Assembly (NCBI GenBank): GCA_050742455.1
Contig: JBOGIG010000011.1
Location: 1-47,682, forward strand
Source of the DNA: JBOGIG01 sp050742455
Lineage (GTDB): Bacteria > Actinomycetota > Acidimicrobiia > Acidimicrobiales > JBOGIG01
Length of the DNA stretch: 47,682 nt
Direction of reading: 5' to 3'
The position numbers and the translations under genes were made by a program. The notes under the pieces were generated by a model. The model saw only the letters and a program-made list of their open reading frames with translations, was not told where the DNA came from and did no database searches. Of this stretch, positions 33,065 to 41,766 are shown one piece after another (within the stretch, counting starts at the first letter, position 1; every line of letters starts with the position of its first letter).

Positions 33065-34374
33065 CTCGAGTCGGACACCACCGTGGCCGCCAGCCGGCGG
33101 GTGTGGCCATGACTGACAACCTGCAGATCGATTGTCGACCCGGGCGGTAGGGCCCGGACCAGGGCCTCTAGTTCGCCCAGGGAGCGGATCCGTACGTGAT
33201 CGGCCCACGTGATCAGGTCGCCGGCCGAGAGGCCGGCCTTTGCTGCCGGACTGGACGGCTCGGTGCCACCGACGATCACCCCGGCTGACGGGGACGAGGA
33301 CGAGGTGACCACGGTGGTGCCGGTGGCGTTGGACGAGACCGGACCCGAGCCGGGCCCCAGGTCCGAGCCGGGCGCACCCAGAACCCCCAGCCAGCCGTGA
33401 GCTACGTGACCTGAGGTGACCAACTCGTTTCCCACCTGGATGGCGCGCGAAATAGGCGTGGCCAGCATCATCGAATGCGAGCCGGCCTGGCTGATGCCCG
33501 ATTCCAGACCGATTACCCGTCCCGACTGGTCGATGATGACACCGTAGGGTTGGGCCGGGCGCTGCGGACAGTCGGTCTCGATGGCATCAGGGACCATGTA
33601 CCCGTCCTGGCTGAACTGGGGCTGACCCGAGGCAATGACGGTGCCGATCGCCAGGGACGTATCGGTAGTCGGCCAACGGCTGAAGTTGACTGCGAAGGCA
33701 AGCTGTCCGGGGCTGAGCGTGGCGCCCGACATTGGGGCAGGAGCAATGTGCGATCCGTCGATCTTCAGCACGGCCAGCCCGGTATCGGGATCCTGAGCCA
33801 CCACATTGGCCGGAAAGCTGAGGCCCCCAGAGGTAGTGATGTTCAGGCTGGTGGCTCCCTTGACCAGTTGGTCCAAGATGAGCACCAGCCCGCCGGTTCG
33901 GTACACCAGTCCGTAGCCTCGGTTCTCGCCTGTCGGGGTGACGGCAGAGACGGCCACCATGGCCGACGCCACCTCGGCCGCAATGGTCATGACGGAGGGA
34001 CTGGCCTGAGCAAGAGGAATGGTGGTGCTGTAGGCCGCCTGGCCGCCGGTCAGGGCCGCATGGGACGACGACGGTTGGTTGAACAGGGGTACTTGGGTGC
34101 CGACCAGTACGCCGGCCGCTGCAACGACCACCACCACCAACACCGCAGGCCTGGACCAGGCCTGGCGTGGCCGCGTCGGGACCCGGACACGGCCGGTCGG
34201 GCCTCCCAGGTCGTCGCCCAGCCGCCGATGGCGGGCCCAAATATTTTCCCTCGACGATCCCGTCGTGGACGCCTCTGACGGGTGGCGCCACAGGCGATCG
34301 TCGGGATGGATCCACCCACGGCGACCTCCAGGGGCGGCTCCGTCCTCCTCGAACTCACCGTCGTCGAGGTTCAT
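33061..34374 (-). CDS. HtrA-like pseudoprotease with PDZ domain
   Basis: 437 residues from ATG 34374. WIHPDDRLWRHPSEA near the N-terminus is a motif common in actinobacterial HtrA-like proteins; a membrane helix lies at about 76-92. The protease domain aligns with the HtrA at 28877, but all three catalytic positions are changed: His to Gln169 (LILDQLVKG), Asp to Gly199 (DPDTGLAVLK) and Ser to Pro276 (PAQPYGVI). The PDZ domain (AAKAGLSAGDLITWADH) is intact. It is therefore likely a binding or sensing protein, not an enzyme. The frame is uninterrupted, so it is not a decayed gene. TAATCT lies eight bases before the start. Confidence 0.85.
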   Translation of the reverse strand: MNLDDGEFEEDGAAPGGRRGWIHPDDRLWRHPSEASTTGSSRENIWARHRRLGDDLGGPTGRVRVPTRPRQAWSRPAVLVVVVVAAAGVLVGTQVPLFNQPSSSHAALTGGQAAYSTTIPLAQASPSVMTIAAEVASAMVAVSAVTPTGENRGYGLVYRTGGLVLILDQLVKGATSLNITTSGGLSFPANVVAQDPDTGLAVLKIDGSHIAPAPMSGATLSPGQLAFAVNFSRWPTTDTSLAIGTVIASGQPQFSQDGYMVPDAIETDCPQRPAQPYGVIIDQSGRVIGLESGISQAGSHSMMLATPISRAIQVGNELVTSGHVAHGWLGVLGAPGSDLGPGSGPVSSNATGTTVVTSSSSPSAGVIVGGTEPSSPAAKAGLSAGDLITWADHVRIRSLGELEALVRALPPGSTIDLQVVSHGHTRRLAATVVSDSS

Positions 34375-34444
34375 AGGGGGCCAGATTACCCGCCGACCCC
34401 CACTTGCCATGGTCGCCCAGGCGGTGAAGGCCGGCCCGAAGCCG

Positions 34445-34450
34445 TAGCAT
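34445..34450 (+). promoter_or_regulatory. Putative -10 for leaderless moaE
   Basis: TAGCAT lies exactly six bases before GTG 34457. Confidence 0.4.
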
Positions 34451-34456
34451 GGGGCG

Positions 34457-34933
34457 GTGATCACGGTGCCCGACGGCGACCAATGGCTTCACATAGGTCC
34501 CGAGCCCCTTAGCGCGAGCGAGGTCATGGACTGGGCCATAGTTCCCGGCTGTGGCGCGGTGGTCACTTTTGCAGGGACTGTGAGGGACCATGCCGAGGGG
34601 CGGAGCGAGGTGGTAAGCCTCGACTACGAGGCTTACGTCGAAGGGGCCCTTGCCCGGCTGGACGAGATCGCCGGGCAGGCCCGGCTGGCCCACCCGGACC
34701 TTGGGAGGTTGGCGCTACTGCACCGCACCGGTCGTTGCCGCCTGACCGAGATATCGGTCCTTGTCGGTGCTTCGACTCCCCATAGGGATGCGGCCTTCGA
34801 GGTGGCCCGGTGGTGCATCGACACCGTAAAAGAGACGGTTCCCATCTGGAAGAAGGAGACTTGGTCGGCCGGCACGGATTGGGGAACAGGGGCTCAATCC
34901 GTACGTCCCGTTGAGGCCCGGGGGTCCCGATGA
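34457..34933 (+). CDS. moaE: Molybdopterin synthase catalytic subunit
   Basis: 158 residues, GTG start. GAVVTFAGTVRDHAEGR, LDYEAYVEGA, HRTGRCRLTEISVLVG and CIDTVKETVPIWKKE are the MoaE signatures, the last containing the catalytic lysines. With MoaD it puts sulfur into precursor Z to form molybdopterin. No moaD or other cofactor gene is present, so MoaD must come from another locus. It overlaps the small membrane protein gene by four bases (ATGA), leading towards mreB. Confidence 0.95.
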   Translation: MITVPDGDQWLHIGPEPLSASEVMDWAIVPGCGAVVTFAGTVRDHAEGRSEVVSLDYEAYVEGALARLDEIAGQARLAHPDLGRLALLHRTGRCRLTEISVLVGASTPHRDAAFEVARWCIDTVKETVPIWKKETWSAGTDWGTGAQSVRPVEARGSR

Positions 34934-35130
34934 GTGCCCTGTTGTACCTGGTGGTCCCGATCCTACTGTGCGCCGTGGTGGGTGTTGTGGTTGTGGCCAA
35001 GGGACGCCGACCCCGTTCCATGGAAGCAGGGATCGAGGATTTCTCCAAAGGACTTCGGGCACTCAAGCCTGGGTCCGAATCCGGTGTGGCCAAGTCGGGC
35101 GGCTCGCGGCGGAGCGGGGGCCGTGGCTGA
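34930..35130 (+). CDS. Small single-pass membrane protein
   Basis: 66 residues. Residues 3-23 form one hydrophobic helix (LLYLVVPILLCAVVGVVVVA), followed by a basic cytoplasmic part (KGRRPRS, GSRRSGGRG). The start overlaps the moaE stop and the stop is 53 bases before mreB, so it is in the same transcript. Possibly an accessory of MreB or the divisome, but this is positional inference only. No family recognised. Confidence 0.72.
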   Translation: MSALLYLVVPILLCAVVGVVVVAKGRRPRSMEAGIEDFSKGLRALKPGSESGVAKSGGSRRSGGRG

Positions 35131-35183
35131 ACGGCGAGCTCGGTCAGGAGGGCGAGCCGAGCCTGGATCGGGGGCAGGGAATC

Positions 35184-36188
35184 ATGGCTAGAGACCTGGC
35201 CATCGATCTGGGCACGGCCAATACCTTGGTCTATGCCCGGGGCCAAGGCATAGTCCTCAACGAGCCGACGGTGATCGCCCTCAATTCCAGGACTCAAGAT
35301 GTCCTGGCCATGGGCCACGAGGCCTGGCAGATGATCGGTCGGACACCGGGCTACATCGTGGCCGTCCGGCCCCTGCGCAAGGGCGCCATTACCGACTTCG
35401 ACATAACCCAGAGAATGATCCGCCTCCTGTTGCAGCGGGTGGGAGTATCCCGATTCAACCGGCCCAGAGTTTTGATCTGCGTTCCCTCGGCCATCACCGA
35501 GGTGGAGCGACGGGCGGTCGAGGAGGCCGCCCGGCGAGCCGGAGCGGTGGGGGCCTACCTCATCGAGCAACCCATGGCCGCTGCCCTGGGTGCCGGGCTT
35601 CCCATCCACGAACCGCTCGGGACCATGGTGGTCGACGTGGGCGGGGGGACCAGTGAGACGGCTGTGATCTCGCTCGGGGGTGTAGTGGCCCTCCAGGCCA
35701 TCCGGGTGGGCTCCTTCGACGTCGACAGCGCTATCCAGACCTTCGTGCGCCGGGAGTACGGCATCGCCATCGGCGAGCGCACGGCCGAGGAGATAAAGAT
35801 GGCCATCGGCTCGGCCTTCGCAGAAGACGACGGTTACAAGGCCGAGGTCCGGGGCCGGGACCTGATGTCGGGACTGCCCAAGACGGTCATCCTGTCACCC
35901 GGCGAGGTACGGGAGGCCATTGACGAACACGTGTCCGCCATAGTGGATTCCGTGGTCAAGTGCCTGGGCCAGGCTCCGCCGGAGTTGGCACAGGACCTCA
36001 TCCTCCAGGGCATCCACCTGGTTGGCGGGGGCGGACTGCTCAACGGCCTGGACAAGCGCCTGTCCAAGGAAACCGATCTCCCCGTCCAGCGGGTCAATGC
36101 GCCCTTGGAGTGCGTGGTGTTGGGGGCGGGCAAGTGCTTGGAGGCCTTCGACTCGCTCAAGAGCCTGTTCATGGGGGCCAGCCGCTAG
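35184..36188 (+). CDS. mreB: Rod-shape-determining actin homologue MreB/Mbl
   Basis: 334 residues, normal size. IDLGTANTLVYARGQGIVLNEP is phosphate loop 1 and connecting segment, MVVDVGGGTSETAVISLGG is phosphate loop 2, and HLVGGGGLLNGLDKRLSKET is the adenosine motif. It would form filaments under the membrane and steer lateral wall synthesis. The start ATG 35184 is where homology begins. The mreC, mreD, rodA and pbp genes that usually follow are absent; upstream are moaE and a small membrane protein. The stop is close to a convergent HEAT-repeat gene. Confidence 0.94.
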   Translation: MARDLAIDLGTANTLVYARGQGIVLNEPTVIALNSRTQDVLAMGHEAWQMIGRTPGYIVAVRPLRKGAITDFDITQRMIRLLLQRVGVSRFNRPRVLICVPSAITEVERRAVEEAARRAGAVGAYLIEQPMAAALGAGLPIHEPLGTMVVDVGGGTSETAVISLGGVVALQAIRVGSFDVDSAIQTFVRREYGIAIGERTAEEIKMAIGSAFAEDDGYKAEVRGRDLMSGLPKTVILSPGEVREAIDEHVSAIVDSVVKCLGQAPPELAQDLILQGIHLVGGGGLLNGLDKRLSKETDLPVQRVNAPLECVVLGAGKCLEAFDSLKSLFMGASR

Positions 36189-36199
36189 CCGGTGGCGGG

Positions 36200-36814
36200 T
36201 CAGGGATCGAGCAGGTCCTCGGCCGCCTGGCGCACCTGCCAATCTCGGTCCTGGCGGGCGGACTCGAGGCCCGCGCGTACTTCGGGACCCTCGAACGGGG
36301 CCAGGGCCAGCACCGCCCGGCGGCGCACGGCAGGCTTGTCGGTAAGACCCGCCAGTATGGCATCGAGGCCGGCCCGATCGCCGATCGAACCCAGTGCGGC
36401 GATGGCCGCCTCCCGGCACAATGGATCTCGGTGGCCCCCCGCCATCGCGGCCAGTGCTCCCACCAGGGCCGTATCCCGGCGTTCCCCGGCAGCCCAGGCG
36501 GCCGCCTCGGCCACGTAGACATCGAGATCGTCCAGGGAACTCCGTAGGTCCACTTCGACCAGCCCGATCGACATTTCGCAGGCTCGCCGGCGCAGGTCTG
36601 GATCGGCGTCGTGCAGAGCGGACTGCACATCATCTGGCGTCAAGGAACCCAGGCGGGACAAGGCGGCCAGGGCCGTGGCCCGCACCGCGGGATCCGGGTC
36701 GTGTTGGAAGGTGCGGGCACTTTCCTCGTCCCCTCGGTGACCGGCCAGTGCCGCCCCGGCCCGTCTTCGGGCAGTGGCGGCGAGAGCGGCCGACGACGGG
36801 TCGGGAAGATCCAT
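36200..36814 (-). CDS. HEAT-repeat protein
   Basis: 204 residues composed of about five HEAT-like units: DPDPAVRATALAALSRLG, DADPDLRRRACEMSIGL, VYVAEAAAWAAGE, DPLCREAAIAALGSIGDRAG and DRDWQVRQAAEDLL, each with the D-x-x-V/L-R-x-x-A pattern. Such repeats form a curved helical scaffold for protein binding. No signal peptide. It is seven bases after the stop of the proline-rich membrane protein gene and so is its operon partner. Confidence 0.85.
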   Translation of the reverse strand: MDLPDPSSAALAATARRRAGAALAGHRGDEESARTFQHDPDPAVRATALAALSRLGSLTPDDVQSALHDADPDLRRRACEMSIGLVEVDLRSSLDDLDVYVAEAAAWAAGERRDTALVGALAAMAGGHRDPLCREAAIAALGSIGDRAGLDAILAGLTDKPAVRRRAVLALAPFEGPEVRAGLESARQDRDWQVRQAAEDLLDP

Positions 36815-36821
36815 GGACGAC

Positions 36822-37805
36822 CTATGGACTCGAGGAGTGGAACGTGTGGCCGAAGAAGGCCATGGTGACCCCTCCGACTATTCCGGCCACGACTGCACCG
36901 ATGACGATTGACAGCATCAACAGCTCAAAGGCGGCACTGGCCGGACGCCGATGCAGGATCAAGTTCTGGTGCGGGCGACTGGGGGACTCCCTTCGCACCG
37001 GTGGGCCGGGTTCGGGCGACGACGGCCCGGTTGGTCTCCCCTCGTGGCTGCGGGGGGCAGGGGTTCGGGCCGGTGGGGGAGGCGTCCGAACCGCGGGAGC
37101 CGAGAACGGCAAGACCGGAGGGGCCGAGCGCGGCGGAGCCTGCGGGGTCGAGACCCCTAAGGTTGGCGGCGCCGGGAGCGGCGGAGCAGCCGGGAATGGG
37201 GCCTGGGAAGGCGGTGCGGGTCGGATCGGGGCAGACGCCGGTGCCGGCGTCGCTACGCCGGGCGATTGGTTCGATGGCTCGGGCGGCATGGCATGTGTAG
37301 TTGGAGGAGCTGTGTAGCGGACCGCCCCGGGTGTTGTCGCCCCGCCCGACGCACCGTTGGATGGAACGGTCCGAGGTGAATCCGGCGATGTCTTCAGATC
37401 TTGGTTGGTCGGGCGCGGCGGAGCGAGCGACGGGCGGGGCGGAGCGAGGGACGGGCGCGCCGTCGCTACGGGAGGGGTAGCCATGGGGGGTGAGGCCAGG
37501 GGCACGGGCCGGGAATTCAGGTAGGACCGGGGCGGTACCTGTGACGGAGGCGCAATCAACGCCAGGGAGTCGGGATGGCCGGCGCCATCGTGCGTTTCGT
37601 CGAGGTGGGCAAGGTAGGGGATCGCCGGTGGCCGGATCGCCGTCGGGGACACTCTCATCGATCCGGACGCGACGACAGGGACAGAAGGCGGTGCCGGTGC
37701 CGGTGCCGGTGGAGCCACCGTTGTGGGGTCTGGTCCGGCGGTATCGCCCACCGGGTTATCCTCTTCCAGCTCGAGCTGTCCCTGAGGCTCCTCAGAATCG
37801 TTCAT
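36822..37805 (-). CDS. Proline-rich protein with C-terminal membrane helix
   Basis: 327 residues from ATG 37805 (GAGGAAG precedes it). An acidic start (NDSEEPQGQLELEED) is followed by more than 200 residues very rich in Pro, Ala, Ser and Thr, including a duplicated PRPSLAP heptapeptide (21-bp DNA repeat at 37411-37452). One hydrophobic helix lies near the end (FELLMLSIVIGAVVAGIVGG). ATG 37868 is a possible longer start, also with a ribosome-like site. It is probably a tail-anchored or wall-spanning protein of unknown role. Low complexity prevents family assignment, but the frame, codon bias and coupling to the HEAT gene support it. Confidence 0.68.
   Translation of the reverse strand: MNDSEEPQGQLELEEDNPVGDTAGPDPTTVAPPAPAPAPPSVPVVASGSMRVSPTAIRPPAIPYLAHLDETHDGAGHPDSLALIAPPSQVPPRSYLNSRPVPLASPPMATPPVATARPSLAPPRPSLAPPRPTNQDLKTSPDSPRTVPSNGASGGATTPGAVRYTAPPTTHAMPPEPSNQSPGVATPAPASAPIRPAPPSQAPFPAAPPLPAPPTLGVSTPQAPPRSAPPVLPFSAPAVRTPPPPARTPAPRSHEGRPTGPSSPEPGPPVRRESPSRPHQNLILHRRPASAAFELLMLSIVIGAVVAGIVGGVTMAFFGHTFHSSSP
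37411..37452 (-). repeat. 21-bp tandem duplication in proline-rich gene
   Basis: Two 21-base units (37411-37431 and 37432-37452) differing at two positions; they encode the PRPSLAP heptapeptide twice. Confidence 0.85.
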
Positions 37806-37894
37806 GTCTTCCTCGACCGGGTGCCCCGGGCCCCAGTGCATTCCGTGGCAGGCTGGTGGCGCCGCCATTTGAGCTTCCTGCCACATAACGTCAT

Positions 37895-39061
37895 ATGGAC
37901 CACCAGCCCTCCGACGCCGAATCCAACGAACCGATCGTACAGGCTGACCACGGTCCATCCGGCCGATGGCCCGAACGCGCCCGCTCCCCCAGATGGGCCC
38001 GAGGGTTGGTGGCGGTGGCTGTCATCGTCGTCCTGGCCCTGATCGGAACCCAGGTCTACCTGCATTTCAATCCCTATTACTCCCTGGCCCCAGGGACCGC
38101 CCTGGAAGTCGGACAATTGATCACCGTGCCCGCCAACCTGACCCATACCGATCGCAAAGGCGCGGTATTTCTCACCGATGTCTCAGTGACCAAGGTGGGG
38201 GCCTTCAACCTGATCGCTGACTGGTTCTCGTCCAACGTTGCCCTCGTGCCGGCGGTGACGATTACCGGGGGTGTCTCGCCTCACCAGTCCAACCAGCAAA
38301 ACGTCCTGGAGATGACAGATTCCAAACGGAGCGCCGAGGTCGCCGCCCTCCGGCGGCTGGGCTATCAGGTGGCTGAGCACGACGGCGGAGCGGTCATTGT
38401 CCAGGTGGCGCCAAACTCTTCGGCGTCTGGTCAACTGCGGGTGGGCCAGATCATCACCGCGGTCGACAACGTGGCCACTCCCACAGCCCAAGCGGTGGTC
38501 AAGGCCATCGTCGGGCACAAGCCGGGAGATGTGATTGTCCTCAGCGTGAGCGGGGGGCCAGGCCAGACATCCAACATCATTCGGATCACGTTGGGGTCTC
38601 GCGTTGACTCCTCGGGGCGGAGGGTGGCCTTTCTGGGCATCGGAGTCGGCACCCAGCAGAGCTTCAAGCTGCCGGTGAGCATCTCGGTCAATTCCTTGTC
38701 CATCGGAGGTCCGTCCGCCGGCCTGGCCTTCACCCTGGGCATCATCGACAAGCTGACCCCGGGGAGCTTGACCGGGGGGCTCAAAGTGGCGGCCACGGGA
38801 ACAATCGATCCTGCGGGCATGGTGGGTGACGTCGGTGGGGTGGCTCAGAAGACCATCGCCGTGCGAAACGCCGGCGCCACCGTATTCTTGGTGCCACCTC
38901 AGGAATATAAGGTGGCACTTGATCATGCCGGGCCTCATCTCAGGGTCTTTGCAGTTTCCAGTCTCAATCAAGCTTTGGACGTCCTCCACCGGCTCGGGGG
39001 CAGCACCGTACCGCCTGCTCTCCCTGGCGTCTCCAACCCGGCGCCATCCTCCCCATCCTGA
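37895..39061 (+). CDS. Lon-like (S16) membrane protease with PDZ domain, YlbL type
   Basis: 388 residues. A membrane helix (about 36-56) is followed by a PDZ domain (about 160-240: AVIVQVAPNSSASGQLRVGQIITAVDN) and a Lon-type proteolytic domain. The catalytic dyad is Ser274 (GGPSAGLAF) and Lys319 (GVAQKTIAVRNAGA), 45 apart as expected for Lon. There is no ATPase domain. Family members such as Bacillus YlbL act outside the membrane, for example in clearing division inhibitors after DNA damage. The start is divergent from the proline-rich gene. SLAPG near residue 64 is a family hallmark. Confidence 0.92.
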   Translation: MDHQPSDAESNEPIVQADHGPSGRWPERARSPRWARGLVAVAVIVVLALIGTQVYLHFNPYYSLAPGTALEVGQLITVPANLTHTDRKGAVFLTDVSVTKVGAFNLIADWFSSNVALVPAVTITGGVSPHQSNQQNVLEMTDSKRSAEVAALRRLGYQVAEHDGGAVIVQVAPNSSASGQLRVGQIITAVDNVATPTAQAVVKAIVGHKPGDVIVLSVSGGPGQTSNIIRITLGSRVDSSGRRVAFLGIGVGTQQSFKLPVSISVNSLSIGGPSAGLAFTLGIIDKLTPGSLTGGLKVAATGTIDPAGMVGDVGGVAQKTIAVRNAGATVFLVPPQEYKVALDHAGPHLRVFAVSSLNQALDVLHRLGGSTVPPALPGVSNPAPSSPS

Positions 39062-39113
39062 CGACTGGGGTCGGACCCGATTGACAGCCGGCTCGATCGG
39101 ATGGCCCTAGCCC

Positions 39114-41699
39114 GTGGATTCCTCTGCAGCGCAACTCCAATTCACGGCCGAGTTCGCCGTATTCCTGGCCGCACTGGCTGGGCTGGCCTTGATCCTTCTG
39201 CGTCCCGAGTTGGTGTCGCGCCGCCTGGGCGCCACCTTGGCCATGGGTGCAGGGTTCACGGCCATCAGCCTGAGCGGGTTCCTGCACGGCTCGCTGCTGG
39301 TGGGGGGCATGCCCCCGGTGACCATCTTGGTCCTGCGGGGGGCGGGAGTCCTGGCCGTGCTGGTGGCTACGGCGGCCTGGTCGGGCCCGGCGTTGGGCCG
39401 CCTCGGGGTGTGGGTCGGAATGGGTCTGATCAGCGCTTCGGTGGGCCTGGATGCCGCGAGCGCCTTGAGATGGTTGGCTCAAGGCCTCCTGGTGGCCGGG
39501 GCAGTGGCCCTGGGCCTCGGGCTGATCCGGGCCAGCCAGCGAGCCATCGCCGCCCGGGTGGCGGCCAGCACCACCGTGGCCCTGTTGCTCTTGACCCTGG
39601 TTCTGTCGGTAGCGCTCAGTCAGGTGGCGGTGTCGAACGTTCGAAATGATGCCCTGCGCCGGTTGGACAACCGGGCCTCGTCGGAGGTCACGGTGGTGTC
39701 GAGAGCTTCGGTTCCAGCGGCTCTCGATGCCCGTATCCTCGGTACCTCGGTCCAGAGCTACCTGGCTACCCACTCAGGGTGTGGGCCCGCAGGTGGCGCC
39801 GGCTCATTCGCCTGCATCTCCCAGGCTCTCAGGCTCTACTCCTCGGCGTACTTTGCCGGCGTCTACACCGAATGGGTCGAGCCCAACTCCAAAGGGGTGG
39901 TTGCTACGTCCGAGGGGCTGGGCACGGCACTGGGACCCGCAGTGGCCAAGGCTCTGGCTACGGGCCCGGCCGTGGCCTCGGCCATATCGACCCGAATGGG
40001 TCTGGGCACCCTGGCTGTAGTGGGCGGTCACGTCCTGGCCATTGGGGCCTACCCCGACGTGGTGGTGGGCAACGGCGCCCAATTGGGGGGGGTGGCGGTG
40101 GTGGCCACGGCCCTGGACTCCGCGTTCCTGGTGGACCAGGTGCGGGAGGACCCGTCCGTCTCGCTGGCCCTGGCCGACTCCACCGGCTTGCTCAGCACGT
40201 CCGGTTCGGTGATCCACTTTGCCGCCGTCCGAGCGCTGGTCGCCTCGGTGCTGGCCGGATCGGGTCCCCGATCCCTCACCACGTCCACTTCCTACGTGAC
40301 GGCCCAGCCCATCTTGGACTCGGCCCGTCACCCGGTGGCGGTCTTGATCGGAGCCACCAGCACCAACCTGGTGGACCAGACCCGGAACTCGATCTATCGG
40401 ACCCTCTTCCTCATCGCCTTCGGGGGCACCTTGTTGGGCCTGCTGGCCGTGGCCGTGGTGGCTGATCGCATCGGCAATGGGATCCGGAGGCTGACCGGCG
40501 CCGCCCTGGCCATCCGCCGGGGCGAGGTCGGGGTGCGCACCGGGGTGCGCAGCGACGATGAGGTCGGCGTGCTCGGCGAGGCCTTCGACGCCATGGCCTC
40601 GTCGGTGGAGCAGACGGCGGGAGCGTTGCGCCAGGCGGCGGAGGAGGAGGCGAGGCTGCGCAGCCGGCTGGAAGTGGTGATAGCCGGCATGGGCGAGGCG
40701 CTGGTGGCGGTGGGGCCCGATGGCCGGATCATCGCTATCAATCGGGCCGCCGAGGAACTCTTCGGCATCGATGCCTCGGTGGCCAACGACCAGCCCTTGG
40801 AGGAGGTGGTCGCCCTGTGTGACGAGCAGGGCCTGGATCGGGCTCGGGAGTTGCGCCGTACGGGCTCGGCCCGTTGGGAGACCGAAGGTTGGGTCTACGA
40901 CATCGATGCTGCGTTGGTGCCCGTGGCCATCTCTGCCGGACCCCTGCGAGATCTGTCCTGGGAGGAGGCGGGTGGCGTATACGTGGTGAGGGACCGCCGT
41001 CGCGAGATGGAAGTGGAGCGCATGAAGACGGAGTTCTTGTCCCGCATCGGGCACGAGCTGCGAACGCCGTTGACCGGGATAATGGGCTATACCGAGCTGT
41101 TGGCCCATAGGGAGGTGCCCAGGGAACGGGTTCAAGCGTGGAACCTGGAGGTCCTGGATCAGTCCAAGCGCCTTCTGCGCACGGTTGAGATGTTGGAGTT
41201 CTTTGCCTCGTCGGGAGGGGGAATGGCCGGCGTTGGCTCGGAGGAGATCGAGCTGCCCGAGGTGCTCGATGAAGTGATCGCGCGGTGGGAGGGTCGCCTG
41301 GGCGACCGCAATCCCTTGTCCCGGCGCCTGGCCCGCAATCTTGGACCGGTCCGGGCCAATCGACGTTGGGTGACCAAGGCTTTGGACGAGTTGGTCGACA
41401 ACGCCGTCAAGTTCTCGCCTCAGGGAAGTCCGATCGTGCTGTCGACCAAGATGCTCGACGGCCTGGGCTTGGTCGAGGTGTCGGTCGCCGACCGGGGCAA
41501 GGGGATGTCATCGGACGAGCTGTCCCGGGTATTCACCGACTTCACCCAGGGCGACAACTCCGACACTCGCCAGTATGGGGGACTCGGGTTGGGGCTGAGC
41601 CTGGTAAAGCAGGTGGCCGAGGCGAGTGGCGGAGGTGTGGCATGCAAGTCCCGACCAGGTCGGGGGACCACCGTCTCGATAACCTTGCCCTGGGTATAG
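39114..41699 (+). CDS. Large membrane sensor histidine kinase (orphan)
   Basis: 861 residues from GTG 39114. About six N-terminal helices (12-170), an extracytoplasmic sensor of roughly 250 residues, a further helix near 430-450, a HAMP linker (NGIRRLTGAALAIRRGEVGVRTG), a PAS-like domain (VIAGMGEALVAVGPDGRIIAINRAAEELFG) and the kinase core. His647 (SRIGHELRTPL) is the phosphorylated residue; N box DELVDNAVKFSP, G1 VADRGKGM, F box VFTDFTQGD and G2 GLGLGLSLV are intact. No response regulator is in the window, so its partner is distant. Signal unknown. Confidence 0.92.
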   Translation: MDSSAAQLQFTAEFAVFLAALAGLALILLRPELVSRRLGATLAMGAGFTAISLSGFLHGSLLVGGMPPVTILVLRGAGVLAVLVATAAWSGPALGRLGVWVGMGLISASVGLDAASALRWLAQGLLVAGAVALGLGLIRASQRAIAARVAASTTVALLLLTLVLSVALSQVAVSNVRNDALRRLDNRASSEVTVVSRASVPAALDARILGTSVQSYLATHSGCGPAGGAGSFACISQALRLYSSAYFAGVYTEWVEPNSKGVVATSEGLGTALGPAVAKALATGPAVASAISTRMGLGTLAVVGGHVLAIGAYPDVVVGNGAQLGGVAVVATALDSAFLVDQVREDPSVSLALADSTGLLSTSGSVIHFAAVRALVASVLAGSGPRSLTTSTSYVTAQPILDSARHPVAVLIGATSTNLVDQTRNSIYRTLFLIAFGGTLLGLLAVAVVADRIGNGIRRLTGAALAIRRGEVGVRTGVRSDDEVGVLGEAFDAMASSVEQTAGALRQAAEEEARLRSRLEVVIAGMGEALVAVGPDGRIIAINRAAEELFGIDASVANDQPLEEVVALCDEQGLDRARELRRTGSARWETEGWVYDIDAALVPVAISAGPLRDLSWEEAGGVYVVRDRRREMEVERMKTEFLSRIGHELRTPLTGIMGYTELLAHREVPRERVQAWNLEVLDQSKRLLRTVEMLEFFASSGGGMAGVGSEEIELPEVLDEVIARWEGRLGDRNPLSRRLARNLGPVRANRRWVTKALDELVDNAVKFSPQGSPIVLSTKMLDGLGLVEVSVADRGKGMSSDELSRVFTDFTQGDNSDTRQYGGLGLGLSLVKQVAEASGGGVACKSRPGRGTTVSITLPWV

Positions 41700-41766
41700 C
41701 CCGCCCCTGACAACCTTTCCCGAGGTATGGCGCAGACCGACCTCCGGGCGCGAAATACTGGGACCC

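Noticed and set aside
33061..34374. Pseudo-HtrA as a broken gene
   Set aside because: The frame is continuous, codon use is normal and the PDZ and membrane parts are intact; only the catalytic positions differ.
39804..41135. A 443-codon minus-strand open frame opposite the histidine kinase
   Set aside because: His/Gln/Gly-rich translation without motifs, fully overlapped by a kinase with intact catalytic boxes.
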